DNA of 64,000 nt from Alloscybalousia sp045595895. GTDB lineage: Bacteria; Bacillota_I; Bacilli_A; RF39; UBA660. This document shows positions 33,505-42,194 of this stretch, piece after piece. The translations under genes and the position numbers were made by a program. A model generated the notes under the pieces. That model saw only the letters and a list, made by a program, of their open reading frames with translations, was not told the origin of the DNA and ran no database searches. The stretch is taken from the NCBI GenBank assembly GCA_045595895.1, contig JAZOBJ010000013.1, forward strand, positions 1 to 64,000. Direction: 5' to 3'. The stretch's first letter is position 1, and every line of letters begins with the position of its first letter.

Positions 33505-34689
33505 ATGGAGAGAGTAGTATTAATTAAATATGGAGAACTTACTACTAAAAAAGGAAATCGTAAATTCTTTATTAATACTTTATATCAAAATATTAAAAAG
33601 AAATTAGATGGACTTGAGGTTAAGATAAGTCGTGATATTTCGAGAATGTATATTGAGTTTTCAGATGATGAAATTGATTTAGTTTTAAAAAAATTAAACC
33701 AAGTATTTGGTGTTCATTCTTATCAAGTTGCTTATAAGATAGAAACTGATTTAGATTCTATTAAAAATTTAGCAGTCGAGGTTATGAAAGAAAAAACTGG
33801 CACTTTTAAAGTAGAAACTAGACGTGCTAATAAGAATTTTCCAATTCAAAGTACTGAGTTTAGTAGACAACTTGGTGGTTTAATTTTAAAAAATAATTCT
33901 AATTTAAAAGTAGATGTCCATAATCCAGATACTACTTTAACAGTGGAAATTCTTGATCGTTATACATATTTATATACAGATATATATTATGGTCTTGGTG
34001 GATATCCTGTTGGAGTTCAAGCTAAGGGAATGCTTATGCTTAGCGGTGGGATTGATTCACCTGTTGCTGGATATTTAACTTTAAAACGTGGTGTTAAAAT
34101 AGAAGCTGTTTATTTTGAAGCTATACCACATACTAGTTTAGAAGCTAGAAATAAAGTAATTGAACTATCTCGTAAGTTATGTAAGTATGCGGATACGATA
34201 AAACTACATATAGTACCATTTACTAATATTCAAGAAGCTATTTATAAAGAATGTAATCCTGAGTACTGTATTACTATTATGCGTAGAATGATGTATCGTA
34301 TAATGGAAAGATTAGCTAAAAGAAATAAAGGATTGGTTATAGTAAATGGTGAATCTATTGGACAAGTAGCTAGTCAAACATTAACTAGTATGAGTGTTAT
34401 TAATTCAGTTACTAATATGCCAGTTATTCGTCCTGTAGCTTGCTTAGATAAGTTAGAAATTATAGACATAGCTAAAAAAATTGATACTTATGATATTAGT
34501 ATTTTACCTTTTGAGGATTGTTGTACAGTATTTGTACCTAAACATCCAGTTATTAATCCTAATATAAATGAGTGTTTAATAAACGAAGAAAAATTTGATT
34601 ATGAAACTATGATTCAAGATACAATTAATAATATTAATACTATAGTTATACGTGAAGAAGTAGAGAAAAAATTTAGTAATTTACTTTAA
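33505..34689 (+). CDS. thiI: tRNA 4-thiouridine synthase ThiI
   Basis: Adenylates U8 of tRNA and inserts sulfur to form 4-thiouridine. A ferredoxin-like and THUMP region (about residues 1-165, VLIKYGELTTKKGNRKFF) precedes the PP-loop ATPase with LSGGIDSPVAGY at about 179-190. At 394 aa it ends without a C-terminal rhodanese domain, as is normal for Bacilli, where the neighbouring desulfurase delivers sulfur directly. The start could be GTG 33493, ATG 33499 or ATG 33505; I chose the last because the protein then begins like relatives. Confidence 0.96.
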   Translation: MERVVLIKYGELTTKKGNRKFFINTLYQNIKKKLDGLEVKISRDISRMYIEFSDDEIDLVLKKLNQVFGVHSYQVAYKIETDLDSIKNLAVEVMKEKTGTFKVETRRANKNFPIQSTEFSRQLGGLILKNNSNLKVDVHNPDTTLTVEILDRYTYLYTDIYYGLGGYPVGVQAKGMLMLSGGIDSPVAGYLTLKRGVKIEAVYFEAIPHTSLEARNKVIELSRKLCKYADTIKLHIVPFTNIQEAIYKECNPEYCITIMRRMMYRIMERLAKRNKGLVIVNGESIGQVASQTLTSMSVINSVTNMPVIRPVACLDKLEIIDIAKKIDTYDISILPFEDCCTVFVPKHPVINPNINECLINEEKFDYETMIQDTINNINTIVIREEVEKKFSNLL

Positions 34690-34722
34690 TAAAAATTAGT
34701 AAAAATTACCATGGGAATTGAT

Positions 34723-34752
34723 GTATGAAATTAGTTCATTTGCGACATTCTA
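34723..34752 (+). promoter_or_regulatory. Sigma-G-type promoter for the spore protein gene
   Basis: GTATG at 34723-34727, an 18-nt spacer and CATTCTA at 34746-34752. Known Bacillus sigma-G consensus is gMATR, 17-18 nt, CATNMTA; the -10 is perfect and the -35 matches 4 of 5. Confidence 0.75.
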
Positions 34753-34775
34753 TTAATGTATAGGAGGTGAAACAA

Positions 34776-34997
34776 ATGAACAACAATTCAAATAGCAACA
34801 ACAATTCAATGAAAATGAGAGTACCAGGAGCTAAACAAGCTATCGATAAAATGAAATACGAAATCGCTAACGAATTCGGTGTATCTTTAGGTGCTGATAC
34901 TACTTCTCGTGCTAATGGTAGCGTTGGTGGTGAAATCACTAGACGTTTAGTTCAATCAGGAATGAACAACCTTAGCGGAAATTACCAAAGTAAATAA
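34776..34997 (+). CDS. Alpha/beta-type small acid-soluble spore protein
   Basis: DNA-coating protein of the dormant spore that protects DNA and is degraded at germination. The 73-aa sequence contains ANEFGVSLGADTTSRANGSV, including the GPR protease cleavage segment NEFGV, and the second helix GGEITRRLVQSGM. The N-terminus is Asn/Ser-rich. The ATG at 34776 has a strong TAGGAGGTGA, and the codon choice is noticeably richer in C at third positions (GTATCT, CGT, ATC, AAC) than the neighbours, as expected for very high expression. A forespore promoter and terminator flank it. Located next to thiI, as sspA is in Bacillus. Confidence 0.97.
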   Translation: MNNNSNSNNNSMKMRVPGAKQAIDKMKYEIANEFGVSLGADTTSRANGSVGGEITRRLVQSGMNNLSGNYQSK

Positions 34998-35022
34998 TAA
35001 TATTTAATATATTATGTTTCTT

Positions 35023-35052
35023 AAATAAGATAGGTCTCCTATCTTATTTTTG
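35023..35052 (+). terminator. Terminator after the spore protein gene
   Basis: A perfect 12-bp stem (35023-35034 with 35038-35049), TCT loop and T-run. Confidence 0.92.
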
Positions 35053-35132
35053 TTTATATATATATATTAATTTTTTCTTTTGTTTCTTTAGGTTTTGTTG
35101 TATAATATTAGCAGAGAAAGAAGGAGAAAATT

Positions 35133-36314
35133 ATGAAAATTATGGCAATTAATGCTGGTAGTAGTTCATTAAAGTTTAGTTTATTTGAAATGAATACTAA
35201 AGAATGTATTGCTTCTGGTTATTTTGAAAGAGTAGGATTAGATGGAAGTTTTTATACTATTAAGTATAATGGTGAAAAGATTCGTGAAGAAGTAGCTATG
35301 CCTAATCATACTGTAGCGGTTGAGGTATTATTAGATCGTTTAGTTTCTATTGGTATTATCAGTGATTTATCTGAAATTGAAGGTATTGGACATCGTTTAG
35401 TACATGGTGCTGATAAATATAATACTAGTGTAGTTATTACTGATGAAGTAGTAGAAGATTTAAGAAAGTTTTCAGAACTTGCACCACTTCATAATCCAGC
35501 TAACATTTTGGGAATCGAAGCTGTTAAAAAAGCTCTTCCTAATGTACCTATGGTAGGAGTATTTGATACTGCATTCCATCAAACTATGGATAAAATTCAA
35601 TATATTTATCCTGTACCTTATGAATGGTATACAAAATATGGTGTTAGAAAATATGGTTTCCATGGAACTAGTCATTGCTATATTAGTAAACAAATTCCTA
35701 GAATTTTAGGAAAAGATGAATATAAAGCTATTATATGTCATTTAGGTAGTGGTGGAAGTATTTCTGCTGTTAAGAATGGTAAGTGTGTAGATACTACTAT
35801 GGGATTTACTCCACTTGCAGGTATTATGATGGGAACTAGAAGTGGTGATATTGATCCATCTATTATTCCATTTATAATGAGTAAAGAGAATAAGTCTGTA
35901 GAAGAAGTTGTTAATGACTTAAATAAGAAATCAGGATTCTTAGGTATGAGTCAAGTATCTAGTGATTGTCGTGATATTGAAGATGGTATGGCAGCTGGGA
36001 ATGAATTATGCGATTTAGCATTTGAAAAATATATGCAATGCGTAGTTAATTATATAGCTTCTTATTACGTACTTTTAGGCGGATGTGACATTATTTGTTT
36101 CACTGCTGGACTTGGTGAAAATGGACCTAAGGTTAGAGCTAGAATTATGGAAAAACTTGCATGTCTTGGTGTTAAAATTGATTTAGAAAATAATAACACA
36201 CGTGGTAAAGAAATTAGGGTTAGTACTGAAGATTCTAGTATCGCATGTTATGTTGTTCCAACTGATGAAGAATTAATGATTGCTGAAGATACTTTATCTC
36301 TAATTGGAGAATAG
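35133..36314 (+). CDS. ackA: Acetate kinase
   Basis: Makes ATP and acetate from acetyl phosphate in fermentative energy metabolism. The ASKHA-fold start MKIMAINAGSSSLKFSLFE, the phosphate loop GIGHRLVHGAD, GVFDTAFHQTM, YGFHGTSHCYI and HLGSGGSISA are all present; 393 aa is normal. AGGAGAAAATT precedes the ATG and TATAAT lies at 35101-35106. pta is not in this window. The gene is close to thiI and the spore protein gene, as in Bacillus, and is followed at 14 nt by nrnA. Confidence 0.98.
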   Translation: MKIMAINAGSSSLKFSLFEMNTKECIASGYFERVGLDGSFYTIKYNGEKIREEVAMPNHTVAVEVLLDRLVSIGIISDLSEIEGIGHRLVHGADKYNTSVVITDEVVEDLRKFSELAPLHNPANILGIEAVKKALPNVPMVGVFDTAFHQTMDKIQYIYPVPYEWYTKYGVRKYGFHGTSHCYISKQIPRILGKDEYKAIICHLGSGGSISAVKNGKCVDTTMGFTPLAGIMMGTRSGDIDPSIIPFIMSKENKSVEEVVNDLNKKSGFLGMSQVSSDCRDIEDGMAAGNELCDLAFEKYMQCVVNYIASYYVLLGGCDIICFTAGLGENGPKVRARIMEKLACLGVKIDLENNNTRGKEIRVSTEDSSIACYVVPTDEELMIAEDTLSLIGE

Positions 36315-36328
36315 ATAGGGGAAATTTT

Positions 36329-37279
36329 ATGTTTCGAAAAATTTTTAAAACAATTAAAAAGTACGATAATATAGTTGTTGCGCGTCATATTGGAGTTGAT
36401 CCTGATGCAATGGCTAGTCAAATTGGATTAAGAGATGCCATTTTAAATACTTTTCCAAAGAAAAAGGTTTATGCTGTTGGTACAGGTGGATCTAAATTTT
36501 CGTACCTAGGTAAACTAGATCATTATGATGGTGATGGTAGTAATACCTTATTAATTGTTTTAGATACTCCTGATAAAAGAAGAGTTGACTGTGGAGATGT
36601 AGATAATTTTGAATGTAAGATTAAAATTGATCATCATCCATTCGTTGAAAAGTTTTGTGATATTGAACTGATTGATGATAAAAATTCTTCTACCTGTCAG
36701 TTAATTATGGAAATGATTTATAAGACTAGACTTAAAGCTAATAAAGAAATAATGGAAAAATTATACTTAGGGCTTGTCTCTGATACAAATCGCTTTATGT
36801 TTAGTAATACAACATCTAAAACATTTAGTGTTGTTAGTAAGGTAATAGATGATTATAAGTTAGAGATATTTGATTTACATGCTGATTTATATATGAGACC
36901 ACTTAATGAAGTTAGACTTCAAGGTTATATTGGGCAGAACATGAAAGTTACTGATAATGGTGTAGGTTATATTAAAATAACTGATGATATTTTGACTAAG
37001 TTTGGTGCTGATGTAGCTAGTGGTGGTAATATGATTAATAATTTTAATTATATTGAAGAAATATTAGTTTGGTTAGCTATTACTGAAGATAAGAAAAATA
37101 ATATTATTAAAATAAATATTCGTAGTCGTGGACCTGTTATTAATAGTATTGCTGAAAGATATAATGGCGGTGGTCATAAACTTGCTAGTGGTGCTAAGGT
37201 TTCAACTATGGAAGAAGTTGATTGTTTAATTCAAGATTTAGATGATGCTTGTTCTAAATATATTGAGGCTATGGAATAG
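36329..37279 (+). CDS. nrnA: DHH-family phosphoesterase, NrnA-like (nanoRNase/pAp phosphatase)
   Basis: A 316-aa protein. The DHH domain has HIGVDPDAMASQ (first metal-binding Asp), IVLDTPD and the IDHHP signature; the DHHA1 domain ends with RSRGPVINSIAERYNGGGHKLASGA containing the GGGH substrate motif. Bacillus NrnA degrades 2-5 nt RNAs and dephosphorylates pAp. Overall order and length match NrnA rather than the longer RecJ or GdpP. It sits between ackA and engB in a compact unit; GGGGAAATTTT precedes the ATG. Confidence 0.9.
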   Translation: MFRKIFKTIKKYDNIVVARHIGVDPDAMASQIGLRDAILNTFPKKKVYAVGTGGSKFSYLGKLDHYDGDGSNTLLIVLDTPDKRRVDCGDVDNFECKIKIDHHPFVEKFCDIELIDDKNSSTCQLIMEMIYKTRLKANKEIMEKLYLGLVSDTNRFMFSNTTSKTFSVVSKVIDDYKLEIFDLHADLYMRPLNEVRLQGYIGQNMKVTDNGVGYIKITDDILTKFGADVASGGNMINNFNYIEEILVWLAITEDKKNNIIKINIRSRGPVINSIAERYNGGGHKLASGAKVSTMEEVDCLIQDLDDACSKYIEAME

Positions 37280-37290
37280 GTGGTGAAAAT

Positions 37291-37884
37291 ATGAAAATTA
37301 CGGATGTTAGTTTAACAGTTCAAGCGGTAAGACGTAGTCAATATCCTGATGTTGATCTTCCTGAATTTATGTTAGTAGGTAGAAGTAATGTTGGTAAAAG
37401 TAGTTTTATTAATACATTAGTTAATAGAAAGAATCTTGCTTATACTTCAGGTAAACCTGGTAAGACTCAAACTTTAAACTTCTATTTAGTAAATGAAAAT
37501 TTCTATTTAGTTGATGTGCCTGGTTATGGTTATGCTTCTGTTAATAAGAAGACACAAGAAAAATTCGGTAAGATGATTGAAGAATATCTTGAAAAAAGAG
37601 ATGAATTAATCAGGGTATTTATGCTTGTTGATTTTCGTCATAAGCCAACTGAAGATGATAAGTTAATGTATAATTTTTTAAAGTACTATAATATTCCAGT
37701 TACAGTTGTAGCTACTAAAGTAGATAAAGTTGGTTCTAGTAAAATAGAAAAAAATAAGAAGATTATTTTAGATACTTTAGACTTGGTAGTTGGTGATGAT
37801 TTAGTATTATTCTCTAGTGTCAATAAATTAGGTAGAGAAGATATCTTAAAGAAAATTGAAGAATTAGTAATAGAAACAATATAA
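37291..37884 (+). CDS. engB: Ribosome biogenesis GTPase EngB (YsxC)
   Basis: Small GTPase needed for assembly of the large ribosomal subunit. G1 is GRSNVGKSS, the switch region has SGKPGKTQTLNFY, G3 is DVPGYGYA, and G4 is TKVDK; 197 aa is normal. AGGTGGTGAAAAT lies before the ATG, 11 nt after nrnA. The unit ends with a strong terminator. Confidence 0.97.
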   Translation: MKITDVSLTVQAVRRSQYPDVDLPEFMLVGRSNVGKSSFINTLVNRKNLAYTSGKPGKTQTLNFYLVNENFYLVDVPGYGYASVNKKTQEKFGKMIEEYLEKRDELIRVFMLVDFRHKPTEDDKLMYNFLKYYNIPVTVVATKVDKVGSSKIEKNKKIILDTLDLVVGDDLVLFSSVNKLGREDILKKIEELVIETI

Positions 37885-37909
37885 AGAGAATCAAATGATT
37901 CTCTTTTTT
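37883..37909 (+). terminator. Terminator after engB
   Basis: A perfect 10-bp stem (37883-37892 with 37897-37906), AAAT loop and T-run; overlaps the engB stop. Confidence 0.9.
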
Positions 37910-37954
37910 GTTTCTTATTTTTAGTTTTTACATAATTTATTATAGGGTGATATC

Positions 37955-38389
37955 TTGAAGGTTGATTTTATAAATGAGGATAATTTTATAATATATTTTT
38001 TAACACATGATGAGTTTAGAACTGAAGATGAAATGAAAATATTTTTTAAACTTTTAAATAGTGAGTTAAAAACTAAATGTAACTATGAGTTTCATGGATT
38101 TTATGAAGTTAAAATATATTGTTGTGAGGGATTATATATTTTAGAATTTAACTGTATTGATGATTATGGTAGAACAGATTTTGATATTACGATGTTACTT
38201 AATACTGTTATATTATTTAAGTTTTTTGATGAGGATATTTTTAAAGGGGAAAAGATTTATTATAAAGGGGATTTTTATGTAGAGGTTGTTCATATGATAG
38301 ATGATATTCATTTGTTTGAATATGGTGATGTTATTTATGGGAAATATGTTGAAGAAGTATTAAATAATGGGATATTAGTTTCTATTTGA
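37955..38389 (+). CDS. Hypothetical protein, 144 aa, TTG start
   Basis: Soluble, acidic and aromatic-rich protein of 144 aa with two adjacent Cys (IYCCEG). The first codon is TTG, chosen because GGTGAT lies 3 nt upstream in the genome's usual register and no ATG is available before residue 28. The 3' end overlaps the convergent cysE by 15 nt, so there is no terminator between them. No family recognised. Confidence 0.6.
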   Translation: MKVDFINEDNFIIYFLTHDEFRTEDEMKIFFKLLNSELKTKCNYEFHGFYEVKIYCCEGLYILEFNCIDDYGRTDFDITMLLNTVILFKFFDEDIFKGEKIYYKGDFYVEVVHMIDDIHLFEYGDVIYGKYVEEVLNNGILVSI

Positions 38390-38890
38390 TTTAATTATTT
38401 TAGCTGGTATTCCAACAGCTGTTGTATTACTTTCTATATCTTTTAAAACAACAGCATTGGCACCAATTTTTACATTATCTCCAATGTTAATATTACCTAA
38501 TATTTTGGCACTACTTCCAATAAAAACATTATTACCTATGGTAGGGTGACGTTTTCCTTTCTCTTTACCGGTTCCTCCTAGTGTAACACCATGAAACATA
38601 GTTACATTATTTCCAATAATAGCAGTTTCGCCGATTACTACACCTTGACCATGATCAATAAAAAGATTTTTTCCTATTGTAGCACCAGGATGGATTTCAA
38701 TACCGGTTTTTCTTTTAGCTTTTTCTGATATATATCTGGCTATTAGAAAAAGTTTTTTTGTGTAGAAAAATTTTGAGATTTTATGATAAATTTGGGCTTT
38801 AAAACTAGGGTATAAAAACACTTCTAAAACAGAATGAATGGCAGGATCATTCATTTTTATAGTTTTAATTTGTTCTAATATAAAATTCAT
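38375..38890 (-). CDS. cysE: Serine O-acetyltransferase
   Basis: Acetylates serine with acetyl-CoA, the first step of cysteine synthesis. The left-handed beta-helix hexapeptide repeats are clear (IEIHPGATIGKNLFIDHGQG, then VVIGETAIIGNNV), with catalytic His in IDHGQGVVIGE and VTLGGTGKEKGKRHPTIGNNV. It is 171 aa, short like other Firmicutes and EpsC-type enzymes, with a reduced N-terminal helical domain. AATAGGTGATGTT on the minus strand is the ribosome-binding site. The desulfurase and thiI consume cysteine nearby, but no cysK is seen in the window. Confidence 0.95.
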   Translation of the reverse strand: MNFILEQIKTIKMNDPAIHSVLEVFLYPSFKAQIYHKISKFFYTKKLFLIARYISEKAKRKTGIEIHPGATIGKNLFIDHGQGVVIGETAIIGNNVTMFHGVTLGGTGKEKGKRHPTIGNNVFIGSSAKILGNINIGDNVKIGANAVVLKDIESNTTAVGIPAKIIKSNRN

Positions 38891-38944
38891 AACATCACCT
38901 ATTATAATTTATGAATTTATAATTTTTATGAATGTTTTATAACA

Positions 38945-38970
38945 CAAAAAAACTAATGAATTTCATTAGC
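38945..38970 (-). terminator. Terminator of the GDPD-like gene
   Basis: A 7-bp stem (38953-38959 with 38963-38969) with a T-run on the minus strand. Confidence 0.7.
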
Positions 38971-38971
38971 T

Positions 38972-39697
38972 TTAGTTAAATACTCTATTTATTACTTCAG
39001 GATAGTTAGTTAATATTCCTAGCCTAGTTAATACATTTTGTGAGTGTGGTGTTGATTTTTCACCTACATAATGGTTATATAGGAAAGAAATATAATAATC
39101 TGAATTTACATATAAAATTACTTCTTTATTTTCTTTTAATAATATATCAATAATTGTATCATTGAAAGAAGGCATTGTCATTATGTAGTAGTTTACGTCA
39201 ATAAAGTTTAAATCACGGTTTGTGATGACAAAACCAATTCTATGATCTTTTATTTTGTCTTTTAATACTGTTGCGATACTTTGATTAATAGTGTGTAGAT
39301 GAATACTTAGATTGGGATATTTATCTATTGCTTCTTTAATTTTATTAACATATAGGTTTATTCTTCGTGATATATCCTGAATGTTTTCATCTGTTAACTG
39401 ACCTGTTCGGAATGGGGCGATGTTTACATATATATCTTTTTGTAGGTTTCTTTCATTTAAATTTTTTAATGTATTTTCAAATAATTCAACCTCATAATTA
39501 TTTAATTCTTTTAGATTACTATTTTCTATTGTGTTGATGTTGGCATCGATACTAGTATATATATTGTATGTTACAACTCTATCATCTTTTGTTAGTGCGA
39601 TATTTAAAGCCATAGAGTCGATATAATCTTTTTCAATTACATTATTCCAAAAATCATAAGTGTTTAAAGCGTCTGTTTGTTGAGCTATTATTCTCAT
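38972..39697 (-). CDS. Degenerate GDPD-like TIM-barrel protein
   Basis: A 241-aa protein. The region DSMALNIALTKDDRVVTYN aligns in order with the glycerophosphodiester phosphodiesterase segment (…IE-x-DV-x-TKDG-x-xVV-x-HD), NLSIHLHTI resembles a later strand, and GILTNYPEVI at the end matches the family ending (TDYP). The catalytic His of the HRG start, the Glu-Asp metal pair and the HD His are all absent (AQQTDAL, SMALNI, TYN). I therefore read it as a likely non-catalytic GDPD fold protein. AATGGTGATTAT on the minus strand marks the start. Homology is by eye and needs a profile search. Confidence 0.55.
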   Translation of the reverse strand: MRIIAQQTDALNTYDFWNNVIEKDYIDSMALNIALTKDDRVVTYNIYTSIDANINTIENSNLKELNNYEVELFENTLKNLNERNLQKDIYVNIAPFRTGQLTDENIQDISRRINLYVNKIKEAIDKYPNLSIHLHTINQSIATVLKDKIKDHRIGFVITNRDLNFIDVNYYIMTMPSFNDTIIDILLKENKEVILYVNSDYYISFLYNHYVGEKSTPHSQNVLTRLGILTNYPEVINRVFN

Positions 39698-39824
39698 ATA
39701 ATCACCATTATATTTTATGTTTTTTAATTATTTTTTTTACTTTTTTTACAAACCTTTGATTTAGACTGGAAAAATTATGTATTTTGTGTTAAAATAACCT
39801 CATCTTATATGGGAGGTGGAATTT

Positions 39825-41132
39825 ATGAATTTACCAACTGTTGCGTTAGTAGGGAGACCTAATGTAGGAAAAAGTACTTTATTTAATAGATTGGTTGGAA
39901 GTAAAGTATCTATTATTGAGGATACTCCTGGTGTAACAAGAGATAGAATTTATAGTGAAGTTAGTTATAAAAATTATAGATTTCATTTAATAGATACTGG
40001 TGGGATTGATGTAAGTCAGGAACTGTTTAATGATGAAATTAAAGTACAAGCCGAGATAGCTATTGAAGAAGCTGATGTAGTAGTATTTATCGTAGATGGA
40101 AAAGAAGGTATTACTGAAAATGATAAAGTAGTTCGTGATATGCTTCGTAAAAGTGGTAAGAAGGTTATTGTTGCGATTAATAAAACTGATTCTAAAGATA
40201 GTTTTGAACATCAGTATGATTTTTATGAACTTGGTTTTGATTTATATGTTCCTATTAGTGCTGAACATAATACAGGTATTTATGAACTTTTGGATGAAAT
40301 TACTAGTGATTTTCATCAGTATGAAAATGTTGTTGAAGATACAAGACTTAAATTTTCAGTAATAGGTAGACCTAATGTAGGTAAGAGTAGTTTAATTAAT
40401 GCTTTACTTAATGAAGAGAGAGTTATTGTATCTAATAATGCAGGAACAACTCGTGATGCGATTGATACTGTTATGAAATATAATGGTGAAGAATTTGTTT
40501 TAATTGATACTGCTGGTATGAGAAAAAAGGGGAAAGTTTTTGAGTCAGTTGAAAAGTATAGTTTACTTCGTAGTTTAAAAGCTATTGATAGAAGTGATTT
40601 GTGTTTATTAGTTATTAATGCAGAGGAAGGTATTATAGAACATGATAAGCATATTGCTAGTTATGCTTTGGAAAAAGGTAAAGGTTTAATAATAGTTGTA
40701 AATAAATGGGATACTGTACAAAATGCTAATACTAAAGAATATGAAAAAATTGTTAGAAGTGAGTTCCAATTCTTAAGTTATGCACCTATTGTTTATCTAT
40801 CTGCTTTAACTAAGAAACGTATTCATACTTTAATGCCTGAAGTGTTAAAAGTAGCTGAAAACATTAAACGTGAAGTTAAAACTAGTGTTTTAAATGAGGT
40901 TATTACTGATGCCTATACATTAAACTTACCTCCATCTTATAAAGGTAAAAGACTTAAAATATATTTTACTAATCAATCTGGTACTAAACCACCTAAATTT
41001 ACATTCCATGTTAATAATAAGGGATTAGTACATTTCTCATATGAAAGATATTTAGAAAATAAATTAAGAGAAAACTTCGATTTTGAAGGAACGCCAATTA
41101 TATTACAGTTTAAAAATAGAGGTGAGGAATAA
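39825..41132 (+). CDS. der: Ribosome biogenesis GTPase Der (EngA)
   Basis: Double-GTPase needed for 50S assembly. The first G domain has GRPNVGKST (residues 10-18) and DTPGVTRDR; the second has GRPNVGKSSLINAL and NNAGTTRDAID with DTAGMRKKG; a C-terminal KH-like domain closes the 435-aa protein. The start at 39825 follows GGGAGGTGGAATTT; a GTG three codons earlier lies within that site. An extended -10 (TGtTAAAAT at 39787-39795) is the likely promoter. Stop overlaps the next ATG. As in Bacillus, der is followed at a few genes' distance by spoIVA and the HU gene, but gpsA is missing here. Confidence 0.98.
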   Translation: MNLPTVALVGRPNVGKSTLFNRLVGSKVSIIEDTPGVTRDRIYSEVSYKNYRFHLIDTGGIDVSQELFNDEIKVQAEIAIEEADVVVFIVDGKEGITENDKVVRDMLRKSGKKVIVAINKTDSKDSFEHQYDFYELGFDLYVPISAEHNTGIYELLDEITSDFHQYENVVEDTRLKFSVIGRPNVGKSSLINALLNEERVIVSNNAGTTRDAIDTVMKYNGEEFVLIDTAGMRKKGKVFESVEKYSLLRSLKAIDRSDLCLLVINAEEGIIEHDKHIASYALEKGKGLIIVVNKWDTVQNANTKEYEKIVRSEFQFLSYAPIVYLSALTKKRIHTLMPEVLKVAENIKREVKTSVLNEVITDAYTLNLPPSYKGKRLKIYFTNQSGTKPPKFTFHVNNKGLVHFSYERYLENKLRENFDFEGTPIILQFKNRGEE

Positions 41133-41422
41133 TGTTGGGTTTACAAGAGTATGCAATGGCTTTTAGAAATGGTTTAAATTATGTTTTATATGATAGTGAA
41201 CAAGAAACAAGAGTAGAACCAGTTCTAGATGTAAAAAGTTTACAATCTATTGGTTATTATGATGGTTATCATTATGGTGAATATTTGGAAATATGTTCTC
41301 AAACAATGAGTATTAGTAATGAACAATTAATAGCTGAAATAGATAAACGCCATACTAGAGCTATTGATAAATATGGTGAACAGTTAGGTTTGGTTTCAAC
41401 TGATAAGAATCAAATAAAATAA
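41132..41422 (+). CDS. Hypothetical protein, 96 aa
   Basis: Starts at the ATG overlapping the der stop (TAATG), so it is coupled to der. Polar protein with Gly/Tyr-rich centre (IGYYDGYHYGEYLEICSQT) and an alpha-helical C-terminus. No family recognised. It lies between der and the sporulation genes. Confidence 0.6.
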   Translation: MLGLQEYAMAFRNGLNYVLYDSEQETRVEPVLDVKSLQSIGYYDGYHYGEYLEICSQTMSISNEQLIAEIDKRHTRAIDKYGEQLGLVSTDKNQIK

Positions 41423-41512
41423 TGTTAATTTACACATATTTACAAAAAAAACTAAAGATCATTTACAAAATATAGATAATTTAATTTATAATGTTCTTAA
41501 GTAGGTGATAAC

Positions 41513-41713
41513 ATGGGTTTAGGTTGGTTCTTAGATAGAAAAGATCCAAAAACAGAATTAGAGGGTTTAGATAGAGCTCAAAAAATTCTTGATGAGAGAT
41601 ATCAAAAGGGACAAGTTATGTCTTCTGTATATCAAAAACAATGTTTGGAATTTCAAAAACGTAGGGAAAAATACGAAAAGAAATCAAAAAAACAAGGTAA
41701 GTTATATGATTAA
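41513..41713 (+). CDS. Small charged protein, 66 aa
   Basis: Highly charged, helical (RAQKILDERYQKGQVMSSVY, then KRREKYEKKSKKQGK). TAGGTGATAAC gives a good ribosome-binding site. The DERY-x-KG-x-(M/I)-x-x-x-x-Y/F pattern resembles SHOCT-type short oligomerisation helices, but I am unsure. Function unknown. Confidence 0.6.
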   Translation: MGLGWFLDRKDPKTELEGLDRAQKILDERYQKGQVMSSVYQKQCLEFQKRREKYEKKSKKQGKLYD

Positions 41714-41757
41714 CATAATAAAAATCTTTTACATATAATTATGTAGGAGGTTTTTTT

Positions 41758-41997
41758 ATGTTTAATGATTCTTTTTTTAAAAAAGTGGAAGATAAATCAG
41801 GTGTAGATAAGAAGACAATTATATCTTTAGCTAATAAACTACAACATTCTAATATGAAAGATGAAAATGTTTTAAGAGATTTAGTTAAAGAAATAGGTCA
41901 GGTCGCTGGTAGGGATGTTAGTAAAGAAAAAGAGGATAAAATAGTTAATGCAATACTTAAAGATAATGTTCCTAAAGATCTTGATAAATTGATATAA
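41758..41997 (+). CDS. spoVIF: Stage VI sporulation protein F
   Basis: A 79-aa protein with MFNDSFFKKVEDKSGVDKKT, DENVLRDLVKEIGQVAGRDV and KEKEDKIVNAIL in the order seen in Bacillus SpoVIF (YjcC), a late spore-coat assembly protein. AGGAGGTTTTTTT precedes the ATG. CATATAAT at 41732-41739 resembles a sigma-E or sigma-K -10, but the -35 spacing is not convincing. It lies upstream of spoIVA, another coat morphogenesis gene, which supports the call. Confidence 0.85.
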   Translation: MFNDSFFKKVEDKSGVDKKTIISLANKLQHSNMKDENVLRDLVKEIGQVAGRDVSKEKEDKIVNAILKDNVPKDLDKLI

Positions 41998-42113
41998 ATG
42001 TGTAGAGTGAAGTGTTTTATATATAGAGAAATAAATCTTTGATGAAATATATTAACAAAAAAATTTAAGAAAAGTGTATTATCGTTTGGTTGTACCTAAT
42101 AATAAACATTAAT

Positions 42114-42136
42114 AAAGAACTTAGGTTCTTTTTTTC
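42114..42136 (+). terminator. Terminator between spoVIF and spoIVA
   Basis: A 7-bp stem (42114-42120 with 42125-42131), TTAG loop and T-run. Confidence 0.75.
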
Positions 42137-42138
42137 TT

Positions 42139-42167
42139 GTCATAACTACTGATTTTCTACATATAGT
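42139..42167 (+). promoter_or_regulatory. Possible sigma-E promoter for spoIVA
   Basis: GTCATAAC at 42139-42146 and CATATAGT at 42160-42167, near the Bacillus sigma-E consensus KMATATT, 14-15 nt, CATACANT, but with a spacer about one nt short. Confidence 0.4.
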
Positions 42168-42194
42168 TAAATGAAATAGAAAGTGAGTGTTAAT

